Translations under genes and position numbers: made by a program
Notes under the pieces: generated by a model
Seen by the model: only the letters and a program-made list of their open reading frames with translations
The model's database searches: none
What the model was told of the DNA's origin: nothing
In this document: positions 34,523 to 43,178 of the stretch, piece after piece
How the letters are laid out: every line of letters begins with the position of its first letter
How positions within the stretch are numbered: the first letter of the stretch is position 1
From: an uncultured Eisenbergiella sp.
GTDB taxonomy: Bacteria > Bacillota > Clostridia > Lachnospirales > Lachnospiraceae
DNA: 64,000 nucleotides
Assembly: GCA_910585455.1 (NCBI GenBank)
Contig: CAJUEL010000002.1
Coordinates: 1-64,000 of the forward strand
Reading direction: 5' to 3'

Positions 34523-36160
34523 ATGAGAAAGAAGATTGCATTATTGCTTTGCGCGGCATGTTGTATCGGCATGCTTTCGGGATGCGGGAACGGGGCGACG
34601 GATGCGCCAGCGCCTGCTGCGGGCAGCCAGGAGAAAAATGAGGCTGCACCTGCGGATGCAACGGCAGGAGAGGGGGCAGAGGCAGAAAACTCCAATCTGA
34701 ATAAGGAAGGCTTCCCGATTGTGAATGAGCAGATCACGCTGACGGTTTACGGGCAGCGGGACCAGAATCAGGCGGCATGGAAGGATATGTGGGTGATGCA
34801 GAAATATGAGGAAATGTCCAACATCCATATGGATTTTCAGGAGGTTCCGGCGGATGGGTTTGCGGAGAATAAGCAGCTTTTGTTCGCTTCCAATGAGCTC
34901 CCCGATGTGTTTTTGCGCAGCGCCATTACCCCCAATGAGGTGGCGACCTATGGCGTGACCAGCGGTCAGTTGATGGTGCTGGATGACCTGATTGCCGAAT
35001 ATGCACCGAACCTGACGAGACTGTTTGAGGAAAATCCCGCATTGCGGCAGGCGTCCCTGGCATCTGACGGACATCTTTATATCATTCCGGCAATCGATTT
35101 GAGCGCGACCGGAAAGATGGACTTCAAGCAATGGATCAATACAAAATGGCTGGAAGCGGTGGGAAAGGAAATTCCGACCACGCTGGAAGAATTTAAAGAA
35201 GTCCTCATCGCTTTTCGGGATGAAGATCCAAACGGCAACGGGGAAAAGGATGAAATTCCGTTAGGGATCCGGGAACCCAGCTCCATTTATTGTCTGGGAG
35301 GCGCCTTTGGACTTGAGCACCAGATGAAGGACACATACAATGTGGACGAAAACGGGACTGTTCATAACTGGCTGTGCGATGACGAGTTTAAGGAATATCT
35401 GGTTTATTTAAACGATTTATATGAGGAAGGGCTTTTATGGCAGGATTATTATAAAAATGACAGACCTTCCTGGCGGAGCAATCTGGCCGGAGAGCTGTAT
35501 GGGGCGATGTACATGCCTTATTCGGATGTTTTCTTAAACTGTGAGCTGGATTACTCCGGTTATGAGCCGCTGATCGGACCTTCCGGAGAAAAAAGCTGGC
35601 CGGATGCGAATACGGGTGTGGATTTTGGCTGCTTTGCATTGAGCAATACCTGTTCCAATCCGGAGGCGGCAATCCGTTGGGTGGATTATTTCTTCAGCGA
35701 GGAGGGCGGACTGTTCTTCGCCTTTGGAGAAGAGGGAACACATTACTACAGGGATGATAAGGGACAGCCCAGATTCAACGACGAAATTCTCAATGCGGAA
35801 GAGGGCTTCATGACAGCGCTGGGCAAAATCAATATGGTTCCGGGGAAAGGCTTCCCGTGCCTGAGCACGGATGAGACGGACGGCGTCGTGGCAAGCGATC
35901 AGACAAAAGCGGCCGCGGCAATTCTGGAGCCCTATCTGCCGAAAACATTTTATGCCAAGCCGGCGGTGAGCTCCGAGGACAATGACAGAGTGGTTGCGAT
36001 TGAACAGGATTTGAATAATTACCGGGATGAGGCAGTTACCAAATTCATCATCGGTGAATGGGATTTTAGCATGTGGGAGGAATACTGCCAGACGCTGGAG
36101 CAGATCGGTATCCGTGAGCTGGAGGAAATTTATCAGAGAGCGTTGGACGCGTTAAAATGA
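34523..36160 (+). CDS. Extracellular solute-binding lipoprotein of a carbohydrate ABC transporter (LplA type)
   Basis: A 545-residue lipoprotein: signal peptide with lipobox LSGC (Cys21), an Ala/Pro/Glu-rich linker to about residue 58, then a large family 1 solute-binding domain. Features such as DVFLRSAITPNEVATYG, LDDLIAEYAPNL and DPNGNGEKDEIPLGI (a calcium-loop-like motif) are typical of LplA/YtcQ-like proteins, which bind oligosaccharides. It is anchored outside the membrane and delivers sugars to the two permeases downstream. AAAGGAGGG precedes the ATG. No ATPase gene is present, so a shared MsmX-like ATPase is expected elsewhere. Confidence 0.9.
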   Translation: MRKKIALLLCAACCIGMLSGCGNGATDAPAPAAGSQEKNEAAPADATAGEGAEAENSNLNKEGFPIVNEQITLTVYGQRDQNQAAWKDMWVMQKYEEMSNIHMDFQEVPADGFAENKQLLFASNELPDVFLRSAITPNEVATYGVTSGQLMVLDDLIAEYAPNLTRLFEENPALRQASLASDGHLYIIPAIDLSATGKMDFKQWINTKWLEAVGKEIPTTLEEFKEVLIAFRDEDPNGNGEKDEIPLGIREPSSIYCLGGAFGLEHQMKDTYNVDENGTVHNWLCDDEFKEYLVYLNDLYEEGLLWQDYYKNDRPSWRSNLAGELYGAMYMPYSDVFLNCELDYSGYEPLIGPSGEKSWPDANTGVDFGCFALSNTCSNPEAAIRWVDYFFSEEGGLFFAFGEEGTHYYRDDKGQPRFNDEILNAEEGFMTALGKINMVPGKGFPCLSTDETDGVVASDQTKAAAAILEPYLPKTFYAKPAVSSEDNDRVVAIEQDLNNYRDEAVTKFIIGEWDFSMWEEYCQTLEQIGIRELEEIYQRALDALK

Positions 36161-36181
36161 GCATGATATGAGCATTTACCT

Positions 36182-36213
36182 GGGGCTTGCGCACAGCTTT
36201 ATGCGCAGGCCCC
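36182..36213 (+). promoter_or_regulatory. Intercistronic stem-loop between binding protein and permease genes
   Basis: GGGGCTTGCGCA and TGCGCAGGCCCC form a 12-bp stem with one G-U pair and an 8-nt loop. Without a U-tract it is better read as an mRNA-stabilising hairpin, which often keeps binding-protein expression above that of permeases. Confidence 0.6.
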
Positions 36214-36271
36214 GGATAGTCGAAATCCCCGGGCTGCAGGATTGTCCGGGAGCGCAAAAAAGGAGGCTGCC

Positions 36272-37183
36272 TTGAGACAAAAGAAAGTATGGAAAAATAT
36301 CAGAAAATGCGCGGGGCTCTATGCGATGCTGGCGGTTCCTCTGGCGTGGTATATTATTTTTAAGTATGTCCCGATGTACGGGCTGCAGATCGCATTCCGA
36401 AAGTTTAATCCGACATTGGGAATCACGAAAAGTCCGTGGGCAGGACTGACCTATTTCAAACAGTTTTTCGGGTCGTACTATTTCACGGATGTGCTGCGCA
36501 ACACGGTCACTTTGAGCCTGTTCACCATGCTGATCGGATTTCCCATGCCGATCATTCTGGCGCTTTTAATTAATGAAATAAAAAATGTCAGGTTTAAAAA
36601 GCTGATTCAGAATATTACATATATGCCTAATTTTTTGTCGGTGGTGGTGATCGTCAGCATGCTGACACTTTTTTCCAACAGGGACTATGGACTTTTTAAT
36701 AAGATACGGGAGCTGTTTGGGGCGGCGCCGGTGGATCTGATGTCGAAGCCGGCTTATTTTCAGCCTTTGTATGTGTTTTCCAACGTCTGGCAGTTTATGG
36801 GCTTTAACGCGATCATTTATATCGCGGCTCTGGCAGGCGTGGATCAGGAGCTGTATGAGGCGGCGTCCATTGACGGCGCGTCCCGCATGCAGAAGATTCT
36901 GCACATTTCCCTGCCCTGCATCATGGGAACAATCCTCATCATGTTTATCATGAGAATCGGAAGTCTGATGTCGGTCGGCTTTGAAAAGGTCTATCTGATG
37001 CAGAACAGCGTCAATCTTTCCGCAAGTGAAATCATATCGACCTTTATTTATAAAAACGGCATCCAGAAGGGGCAGTTTTCCTATAGCACGGCGGTAGGGC
37101 TGTTCAATTCCGTAATCAATTTCACCCTTTTGGTGAGCGCAAACTATATCAGTAAAAAGACGACGGATACCGGTCTGTGGTGA
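36272..37183 (+). CDS. Carbohydrate ABC transporter permease (LplB type)
   Basis: A 303-residue permease with six helices. The cytoplasmic loop motif EAASIDGASRMQKILHISLPCIMGT (EAA motif, about residue 195) contacts the ATPase. MYGLQIAFRKFNPTLGI near the N-terminus is typical of LplB. The start is TTG at 36272, 5 nt after AAAAAAGGAGG; the longer frame places that site inside the gene. Confidence 0.9.
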   Translation: MRQKKVWKNIRKCAGLYAMLAVPLAWYIIFKYVPMYGLQIAFRKFNPTLGITKSPWAGLTYFKQFFGSYYFTDVLRNTVTLSLFTMLIGFPMPIILALLINEIKNVRFKKLIQNITYMPNFLSVVVIVSMLTLFSNRDYGLFNKIRELFGAAPVDLMSKPAYFQPLYVFSNVWQFMGFNAIIYIAALAGVDQELYEAASIDGASRMQKILHISLPCIMGTILIMFIMRIGSLMSVGFEKVYLMQNSVNLSASEIISTFIYKNGIQKGQFSYSTAVGLFNSVINFTLLVSANYISKKTTDTGLW

Positions 37184-37193
37184 GGAGGGCGCG

Positions 37194-38087
37194 ATGAAAG
37201 AAAAGATGAAAAAAAGCCTGCGCAGCGATTTCGCTTTTGACGTGATCATGAATCTGCTGGGGATATGCATCGTATTGCTTGTGCTGATTCCGCTGATTTT
37301 TGTGGTTGCCGCCTCCTTTTCAGATCCGGACCTTGTTTTAAAGGGGAAGGTTTTGCTGATCCCAAAGGGGTTTACCACGCAGGCATATTCGATGGTATTT
37401 GAAAATGAGGATATCTGGAAGGGATTCCGCAATTCCTGTCTGTATACGGTGGCAGGCACGCTGATCAGCGTTGTGCTCACCATACTGGCGGCATACCCGC
37501 TCTCCAGAAAGGAGCTGCCAGGACGCAATCTGTTCATGATGCTGATCTTATTCACCATGTATTTCAGCGGCGGCATGATACCGACCTACCTGTTGGTAAA
37601 GGATCTGGGCATGTATAATACTGTGTGGGCGCTTCTGATTCCGGCGGCGATTTCCACCTATAATCTGATCGTGGCGAAAACCTTTTTTGAAAACAGCATC
37701 CCGGGAGAGCTGTACGAGTCCGCGAAGCTGGATGGCTGCGGCAATATTCCCATGCTGCATCGGATTGTGCTCCCGCTGTCCAAAGCCATCCTTGCGGTGC
37801 TGGTGCTTTATTATGCGGTGGGAATCTGGAACGCATACTTCGATGCGCTGATCTATGTCCGGGATACCTCGCTGCATCCGCTGCAGATCGTGCTGCGAAA
37901 TATCCTGCTTCTGGGGCAGACGGAGCAGATGGGAACCAATGATGTGGGCATGGCGGATAAAATCAAAATGGCAGAGGCGGTCAAGTACTCCGCGATTGTG
38001 CTCTCCAGCATTCCGATGCTGCTGATTTATCCTTTTGTGCAGAAATATTTTGTAAAAGGTGTTATGATAGGAGCTATCAAAGGATGA
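37194..38087 (+). CDS. Carbohydrate ABC transporter permease (LplC/YtcP type)
   Basis: A 297-residue permease, partner of the previous gene, with six helices and the EAA motif ESAKLDGCGNIPMLHRIVLPLSKAI (about residue 180). The end VQKYFVKGVMIGAIKG is the usual family C-terminus. It has GAGGAGG before its ATG, 10 nt after the other permease. Its stop codon overlaps the start of a long hairpin. Confidence 0.92.
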   Translation: MKEKMKKSLRSDFAFDVIMNLLGICIVLLVLIPLIFVVAASFSDPDLVLKGKVLLIPKGFTTQAYSMVFENEDIWKGFRNSCLYTVAGTLISVVLTILAAYPLSRKELPGRNLFMMLILFTMYFSGGMIPTYLLVKDLGMYNTVWALLIPAAISTYNLIVAKTFFENSIPGELYESAKLDGCGNIPMLHRIVLPLSKAILAVLVLYYAVGIWNAYFDALIYVRDTSLHPLQIVLRNILLLGQTEQMGTNDVGMADKIKMAEAVKYSAIVLSSIPMLLIYPFVQKYFVKGVMIGAIKG

Positions 38088-38142
38088 AGAGAAGTTCTAA
38101 GGCGGCATAGGACGCCGCCTAAGAACTTCTATACTTCATCCT
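38081..38142. terminator. Long hairpin after the ABC permease genes
   Basis: AGGATGAAG/CTTCATCCT forms the base and AGAAGTTCTaAGGCGGC pairs with GCCGCCTaAGAACTTCT above it, loop ATAGGAC. No U-tract. A part copy of the arm (GAAGTTCTAAGGCG) recurs at about 38192. Confidence 0.55.
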
Positions 38143-38143
38143 G

Positions 38144-38168
38144 GAAGAATGCCCTGTGGGCATTCTTC
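38144..38168. repeat. Perfect 11-bp hairpin before the sulfatase gene
   Basis: GAAGAATGCCC and GGGCATTCTTC flank a 3-nt loop. It lies directly beside the hairpin at 38081-38142. Confidence 0.6.
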
Positions 38169-38265
38169 TCAGTGGAACCCAAATGAAATGAAGTTCTAAG
38201 GCGATATAAGATACTGGTCGGGGCTTTTTGGGGAATTTTACCAATCAAAACGGGGAGGCGGAAAG

Positions 38266-39795
38266 ATGGATAAAAAGCCGAATATTATCATTGTCATGAC
38301 GGATCAGCAGAGGGCGGATCTGCGAAAAGGGTGCGGATATCCGCTGGATACGATGCCTTTTTTGGATGAGTGGGCGCAGGGAGGGGTGGATTTTGCGCGG
38401 GGGTATACGCCGAATCCCACCTGCATGCCGGCGCGGGTCAGCATGTTTACGGGGCGCTACAGTCAATGCCACCGGGTGCGGACGAACCACAATGCGTCGG
38501 ATGCGCTGTATACGAAGGATATGCTGGATATCTTGAAGGAAAACGGCTATGTCACAGCGCTGTGCGGAAAAAATCATTCCCACCGCAGAGAGGAGGACTT
38601 TGATTTCCATGAAACCTGTGGGCATCTGGGATATGAAGGAGAGAGTAACACTACGCCGGAGGAAATTGAATTTGCGGAATTTTTAAAAGGAACGCGGCAT
38701 ATGGAGATGCATGAGCCTTCTCCGGGCGGCGTATGCGTGCAGCATCCTTATCGGAATGTGAGTTCTGCATTGCGGTTTATGGATGAAGCAGGAAGAGAAC
38801 GACCGTTTTTTGCGTGGGTATCCTTTGCGGAGCCCCATAATCCTTATCAGGCGCCGGAGCCATATTTTGACATGTTTCCGCCGGAAAGCCTGCCGCCTCT
38901 TGACGGGGGAACAGAGGATCTGTCTGCGAAAGGGGAGCGCTTTGTATGGTTGCGCAGCGTCTGGGAGGAGGTGCTGGGAACAGACCTGGAAAACCGGATT
39001 GCCCGTGCCCGTTCCAATTATCACGGAATGCTCCGTCTGATTGACGATCAGTTCAGGCGTTTGATTGAAGGACTGCGGGAACGGGGGCTGGAGGAAAACA
39101 CGATCGTGATTTTCCTGTCTGACCATGGCGATTTTGTGGGAGAGTACGGATTGATCCGCAAAGGTCCCGATCTGCCGGATATCCTGTGTCACATTCCCTT
39201 CATCTGGCGGGGACCCGGCATCCGGGCGACGGGGCGCATGGCGGAGGGGTACGGCAGCATCGTGGATATTTTCCCCACGCTTTGTGAGATAATCGGCGTC
39301 CAAATGCCCTTTGGCTGTCAGGGAAAGAGCCTGTTGCCCCTGCTTGCGGGAACACCGGTTCCTGCCGGGGAATTTGATTGCGCTTATGCGGAGAGCGGCT
39401 TCGGCGGTCTTTACTGGAATGACCGGGATGGGCTCGATCTGGTGACGGAGGGAGCTTCCCAGAATATGGTCACCTTCGACTGCTTAAATACCTGGACTCA
39501 GTGCGGACAGGTGCGGGCGCTGTGGAAGGACGGCTGGCATATCCAGCTGGATATGATGGGCAGCGGCTATCTGTATCATGTGGAGGAGGACCCCAGAGAG
39601 CTTCATAATCTGTGGGAGGACGCAGGCTGCGCCGACAGAAAAGCCGCGCTTTTGCAGGAGCTTGCGGCCGCCATGATGCGGGCGGCGGACGATCTGCCGG
39701 TGCCCCATCATCGCTACCGGACAAAGGTACATCCGAGGGGGTACTGGCGGCAGGATTTTAAGGCGGAAGACCCCGGCGTGCGGGAATTATTTTAG
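38266..39795 (+). CDS. Formylglycine-dependent sulfatase
   Basis: A 509-residue sulfatase of the alkaline-phosphatase fold. The first metal strand is IIIVMTDQQRAD; the active-site signature is Cys53-Met-Pro-Ala-Arg57 with FTGRY after it, so Cys53 must become formylglycine through an anaerobic sulfatase-maturating enzyme, which is not in the window. VIFLSDHGDFVGEYG holds the second Asp-His metal pair. No signal peptide is seen, so it acts in the cytoplasm on sugars brought in by the preceding transporter. Likely targets are sulfated host or algal sugars; the exact substrate is unknown. GGGGAGG precedes the ATG. Confidence 0.9.
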   Translation: MDKKPNIIIVMTDQQRADLRKGCGYPLDTMPFLDEWAQGGVDFARGYTPNPTCMPARVSMFTGRYSQCHRVRTNHNASDALYTKDMLDILKENGYVTALCGKNHSHRREEDFDFHETCGHLGYEGESNTTPEEIEFAEFLKGTRHMEMHEPSPGGVCVQHPYRNVSSALRFMDEAGRERPFFAWVSFAEPHNPYQAPEPYFDMFPPESLPPLDGGTEDLSAKGERFVWLRSVWEEVLGTDLENRIARARSNYHGMLRLIDDQFRRLIEGLRERGLEENTIVIFLSDHGDFVGEYGLIRKGPDLPDILCHIPFIWRGPGIRATGRMAEGYGSIVDIFPTLCEIIGVQMPFGCQGKSLLPLLAGTPVPAGEFDCAYAESGFGGLYWNDRDGLDLVTEGASQNMVTFDCLNTWTQCGQVRALWKDGWHIQLDMMGSGYLYHVEEDPRELHNLWEDAGCADRKAALLQELAAAMMRAADDLPVPHHRYRTKVHPRGYWRQDFKAEDPGVRELF

Positions 39796-39815
39796 TGGAA
39801 TATTGTCGAAAGATA

Positions 39816-39824
39816 TGCTATGAT
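39816..39824 (+). promoter_or_regulatory. Extended -10 of the Fst-like toxin mRNA
   Basis: TGCTATGAT is an extended -10 (TG-N-TATGAT). No good -35 is visible, which is common for extended -10 promoters. Confidence 0.45.
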
Positions 39825-39862
39825 GTCTCTGTTACCGCCCCTATACTGGCAACGGAAAGGGG

Positions 39863-39890
39863 GTGTACATAATGGAGACATTGAGCTCTT
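39863..39890 (+). repeat. Direct repeat at the Fst-like toxin start (copy 1)
   Basis: GTGTACATAATGGA and the following bases through GAGCTCTT cover the toxin start codon. Copy 2 is at 40046-40072, inside the convergent antisense RNA gene. Confidence 0.7.
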
Positions 39891-39958
39891 TTTTAGTCGC
39901 TGTTATGGCTGGCGTGGTCTGTCACTACGTCATCAAGTGGTTAGACGGCGACGAATAG
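39872..39958 (+). CDS. Fst-like type I toxin peptide
   Basis: A 28-residue peptide, METLSSF..., with one membrane helix (FLVAVMAGVVCHYVIKW) and a charged end (WLDGDE). Small size, helix and the W-L-D near the C-terminus fit Fst/par toxins of Gram-positive bacteria. AAAGGGGGTG is the ribosome binding site. The gene is followed by a terminator hairpin shared with a convergent RNA, as in the pAD1 par locus. Too short for automatic gene finders. Confidence 0.72.
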   Translation: METLSSFLVAVMAGVVCHYVIKWLDGDE

Positions 39959-40001
39959 ACGGTGACTAGCCCAAACGGTTGACTTCTCCGAAAAAGAAGA
40001 A

Positions 40002-40037
40002 GAGCCCCCGGAAGTATGCAGGTACTGCCGGGGGCTC
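40002..40037. terminator. Shared bidirectional terminator of the Fst-like toxin-antitoxin pair
   Basis: GAGCCCCCGG and CCGGGGGCTC form a 10-bp stem around a 16-nt loop; GTTCTTTT follows on the plus strand and TTCTTCTTTTTC on the minus strand. Confidence 0.85.
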
Positions 40038-40045
40038 GTTCTTTT

Positions 40046-40072
40046 GTGTACATAATGGAAATTGTGCTCTTT
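40046..40072 (+). repeat. Direct repeat in the antisense RNA gene (copy 2)
   Basis: GTGTACATAATGGA is identical to the toxin start region; further bases (GTGCTCTTTT against GAGCTCTTTT) also match. Confidence 0.7.
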
Positions 40073-40085
40073 TCTTTCCAAAAAT

Positions 40086-40114
40086 ATTATAGCATGAACA
40101 GGTTTTTCATGCAA
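40086..40114 (-). promoter_or_regulatory. Promoter of the Fst-like antisense RNA
   Basis: On the minus strand: -35 TTGCAT (40114-40109), 17-bp spacer, -10 TATAAT (40091-40086). Stronger than the toxin promoter, as expected for an antitoxin RNA. Confidence 0.7.
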
Positions 40115-40170
40115 CGCTTTTTTGAAAAATCCGACGGCACCGTGAAAAGTAATCTGGTAACAGGATATGC

Positions 40171-40199
40171 TTGAAAAGCGGAAAAGGCTATTTTATAAT
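40171..40199 (+). promoter_or_regulatory. Sigma-A promoter for the M20 peptidase gene
   Basis: TTGAAA (40171-40176), 17-bp spacer, TATAAT (40194-40199), 45 nt before the chosen ATG. Confidence 0.6.
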
Positions 40200-40244
40200 G
40201 GACAGGAAACCAATAGCAGTAAAAATACCGGAATGGAGAAGATT

Positions 40245-41678
40245 ATGAAAATACTGGCAGCCTTTTTGGTAATACTGATAGTGCTTGCGGCAATCGTTCT
40301 GCTGCGCGCGATGCGGCTTGTGCCCACGCCCGCGCGGACGGTCAGGCTGGAGCCGGAGCGCTCACAGCGGGCGGAAAAATACGGAAAACAGCTCGCCGTA
40401 CTGATCCGTCAGGAGACGATTTCCGACAGGAACGATCCGGACAAAAGCAAATTTCTGGCTTTTCACGAAAAGCTGGAGGAGCTTTTTCCCAATCTCCATG
40501 CAACATGTGAAAAACATGTATTTCAGGGAAGCCTGTTGTTTTGCTGGAAAGGGAAGGGGACGCACGCGCCGATTCTGCTGATGAGCCATCATGATGTGGT
40601 GGAAGCGGGCGGCGCATGGGAGCATGCCCCTTTTTCCGGGGATATTGACGAAGCGGGACGCGTCTGGGGGCGCGGCACGGTGGATACCAAAGCGAGCCTG
40701 TTTTGCATGATGACCGCTGTGGAAGAGCTGATCGGAGAAGGCTTTGTGCCGGAATGCGACGTCTATCTTGCCAGCAGCTGTACAGAAGAGATCAGCGGAG
40801 AAGGCGCGCCGCTGACGGCGGCATACTTAAAGGAGCAGGGGGTAAAGCTGGCTCTGCTTTTGGACGAGGGCGGCATGATCATAAAGGAACCGGTCGCCGG
40901 TGTGAAAGGAACCTATGGGATGGTGGGCGTTCTGGAAAAAGGCTACGCCGACCTGCGCTTCACCGCCAGGGGAAGCGGCGGACACGCCAGCGCGCCGGGG
41001 AAAAATACGCCTCTCGTGCGCCTTGGAAAGTTCATGGCTGCAGCAGAACGGCACAGTCCGTTTAAGGACTCCTTTAACGACACGGTAAAGGAGATGTTTG
41101 GGCGGATGGCGCCCAACATGAGCTTTGGCATGAAGCTGATTTTTGCCAACATGTGGCTGTTTGAGCCGCTTTTAAAAAAGCTGCTTCCTGCGATCAGTCC
41201 GGCGGCAGGCGCGATGCTCCATACAACGCTGGCATTCACCACTGCAAAGGGCTCGGACGGCTTGAATGTGCTGCCGCAGGAGGCCTGGGTGACCGGTAAT
41301 ATGCGCTTTATTCCGCATCAGTCCAATGAGGAGAGCATTGCGCTGATCACAGGGCTGGCGAAAAAGTATGGAATTGAAACAGAGGTGCTCTTCCAATACC
41401 CGCCCTGTCCGGTGGTGGACTATCGGGGCAGCGGCTTTCAACTCGTGGAGGAGGTCATGCATGAGGTTTATCCCGGTGTTGATGTCTGCCCTTATGTGAT
41501 GACAGGAGGAACGGATGCCAAAGACTACCGGGAGCTTTCCGAGCATTGCCTGCGCTTTGCGCCGTTAATGATCAATGAGCAGCAATATGAGAGCATTCAC
41601 GGCCTGAACGAAAACATTTTTCAGGGCGCTCTTCCCGGAGGTGTGGATTTCTATAAACAGATTATCAGGAAAAGCTGA
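40245..41678 (+). CDS. Membrane-anchored M20 family metallopeptidase
   Basis: A 477-residue M20/M25/M40 peptidase. An N-terminal helix (about residues 3-20) anchors or exports it. Metal ligands: His in LLMSHHDVVEAG, Asp in VWGRGTVDTKASL, Glu pair in SSCTEEISGEGA, Asp-Glu in LLDEGG and a late His near SIHGLNE. The dimerisation domain is in the middle (GVLEKGYADLRF...). It resembles PM20D1-like carboxypeptidases that act on N-acyl amino acids or dipeptides; the substrate is not given by sequence. Start 40245 has GGAG at 6 nt; upstream in-frame ATGs at 40167 and 40233 lack sites. Confidence 0.87.
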   Translation: MKILAAFLVILIVLAAIVLLRAMRLVPTPARTVRLEPERSQRAEKYGKQLAVLIRQETISDRNDPDKSKFLAFHEKLEELFPNLHATCEKHVFQGSLLFCWKGKGTHAPILLMSHHDVVEAGGAWEHAPFSGDIDEAGRVWGRGTVDTKASLFCMMTAVEELIGEGFVPECDVYLASSCTEEISGEGAPLTAAYLKEQGVKLALLLDEGGMIIKEPVAGVKGTYGMVGVLEKGYADLRFTARGSGGHASAPGKNTPLVRLGKFMAAAERHSPFKDSFNDTVKEMFGRMAPNMSFGMKLIFANMWLFEPLLKKLLPAISPAAGAMLHTTLAFTTAKGSDGLNVLPQEAWVTGNMRFIPHQSNEESIALITGLAKKYGIETEVLFQYPPCPVVDYRGSGFQLVEEVMHEVYPGVDVCPYVMTGGTDAKDYRELSEHCLRFAPLMINEQQYESIHGLNENIFQGALPGGVDFYKQIIRKS

Positions 41679-41829
41679 ATAGTAACAACACTGTTACTGA
41701 TCTGATACAAAGATTTACAGGGATATTGTGGAAATATTGTTTTAGATGTATTATAATGGATACACTATAAAGGATAGTGACAAACTGATTACATGTATCA
41801 TGGAGAAAAGAAAGGACAGGTGGGAAGAG

Positions 41830-42366
41830 ATGGATTTGAAGGGAAGCAAGACAGAGGCGAATCTGCTGGCGGCGTTTGCGGGGGAATCCCAGGCAACCAA
41901 TAAGTATACTTATTTTGCCTCCAAAGCGAAAAAGGACGGATATGTACAGATCGCGAAGATTTTTGAAGAGACCGCCCGCAATGAAAGGGAGCATGCAAAA
42001 ATCTGGTTCAAGCTGCTAAACGGCGGCATTGATTCCACAGCGGACAACTTAAAGACCGCCGCGGAGGGAGAGAACTACGAATGGACTGACATGTATGCGG
42101 CGTTTGCGAAGGAAGCCCGTGAGGAAGGGTTTGATCACATTGCAAGCCTGTTCGAGCAGGTTGGCGAAATCGAAAAGGAGCACGAGAAGAGATATCTGGC
42201 GTTGCTTGCCAATGTGAAGAACGAGCTGGTATTTTCCAAAGAGGGCGACACCGTATGGCAGTGTTCCAATTGCGGACATGTTGTCGTCGGGAAAAAGGCC
42301 CCCGAGGTTTGCCCGGTATGCGCGCATCCGCAGGCATATTTCGAAGTGAAGGCCGAAAACTACTAA
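41830..42366 (+). CDS. rbr: Rubrerythrin
   Basis: A 178-residue rubrerythrin. The ferritin-like domain has the diiron Glu residues in AFAGESQATNKY, EETARNEREHAKIW and AREEGFDHIASLFEQVGEIEKEHEKRY; the C-terminal rubredoxin-like site has Cys-x2-Cys twice (WQCSNCGHVV, EVCPVCAHP). It reduces hydrogen peroxide in anaerobes. The start 41830 follows AGGTGGGAAGAG. A TATAAT at 41752-41757 is the probable -10. A strong terminator follows. Confidence 0.95.
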   Translation: MDLKGSKTEANLLAAFAGESQATNKYTYFASKAKKDGYVQIAKIFEETARNEREHAKIWFKLLNGGIDSTADNLKTAAEGENYEWTDMYAAFAKEAREEGFDHIASLFEQVGEIEKEHEKRYLALLANVKNELVFSKEGDTVWQCSNCGHVVVGKKAPEVCPVCAHPQAYFEVKAENY

Positions 42367-42373
42367 ACCGGTC

Positions 42374-42402
42374 AAAAGCCCCTGTAAAAGCAGGGGCTTT
42401 TT
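42374..42402 (+). terminator. Rho-independent terminator after the rubrerythrin gene
   Basis: AAAAGCCCCTG and CAGGGGCTTTTT form an 11-bp stem with a 6-nt loop and a T-run. Confidence 0.92.
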
Positions 42403-42425
42403 CGGCGCTATGCAGAGGTATCACG

Positions 42426-43178
42426 ATGAAAACACAGATTCTGTTTGAAGACAGGGACCTGCTGGTATGCTGTAAGCCAGCGGGAATCGCCGTGCAAAGC
42501 GGCAGAATATCCGAACCGGATATGGTGAGCGAGCTGAAAAATTATCTCGCGCAAAGCGCGCGGCAGGAACGCGCGCGGAGTGGGGAAAAGGGCGTCGCGG
42601 CTCCGGTTTATCTCGGCGTCATCCACAGACTGGATCAGCCGGTTTCCGGTATTATGGTATTCGCCAAAAATCCGGGCGCGGCGGCGGCATTGAGCAGACA
42701 GGCAGCGGGAACGGATATGAAAAAAACATACAGGGCAGTCGTATTTCTTCCGGAGAAGGAGAAAAGAGCTGCTATGGCAGAGGCGGACAGCCTCCAGGGC
42801 GTGCCAGGGGATGCCATCGCCTGCAGTCTGATAGATTACATCAAAAAGGAGCCGGGCGGCGGCGCGCGGATTGCCGGTCCGCAGGAAAAGGAAGCGAAAA
42901 GAGCGGAGCTTTCCTGGCGGTGTCTGGCGCGGGAGGGACAGCGGGCGCTTCTGGAAATTGAGCTTAAGACCGGGCGGCATCATCAGATTCGGGTACAGCT
43001 GGCACATGCGGGCATGCCGCTTTTGGGAGATAACCGGTATGGAACCGCAGAAAGCCGTGCCCTGTCCGGGCGGCTTGGAATCGAAAAAATACAGCTACAG
43101 GCGGCAGAGCTCACATTTTTGCACCCTGTGACAAAGAAAAGGGTCTGCTTTGAAGCGGCGGAAAAGCTACAGCTATGA
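42426..43178 (+). CDS. RluA-family RNA pseudouridine synthase
   Basis: A 250-residue pseudouridine synthase. The catalytic Asp is in VIHRLDQPVSGIMVFAKN (motif RLD, about residue 67). LETGRHHQIRVQ-like ELKTGRHHQIRVQLAHAGMPLLGDNRYG is the second hallmark. There is no S4 domain, so it belongs to the short RluA/RluC-like group; target rRNA or tRNA site unknown. AGAGGT precedes the ATG at 42426; longer forms run back through the terminator. It overlaps the next gene by 4 nt. Confidence 0.9.
   Translation: MKTQILFEDRDLLVCCKPAGIAVQSGRISEPDMVSELKNYLAQSARQERARSGEKGVAAPVYLGVIHRLDQPVSGIMVFAKNPGAAAALSRQAAGTDMKKTYRAVVFLPEKEKRAAMAEADSLQGVPGDAIACSLIDYIKKEPGGGARIAGPQEKEAKRAELSWRCLAREGQRALLEIELKTGRHHQIRVQLAHAGMPLLGDNRYGTAESRALSGRLGIEKIQLQAAELTFLHPVTKKRVCFEAAEKLQL

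Larger units (their letters stand above)
39991..40079 (-). ncRNA. Predicted antisense RNA antitoxin of the Fst-like locus (RNA II-like)
   Basis: A strong minus-strand promoter (TTGCAT, 17 bp, TATAAT) starts an RNA near 40079. It includes the complement of GTGTACATAATGGA (40046-40059), so it can pair with the toxin start region at 39863 as well as with the shared terminator. It ends at the 40002-40037 hairpin followed by TCTTCTTTTTC on this strand. Convergent genes, shared terminator and direct repeats are the defining plan of par loci. Confidence 0.68.
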
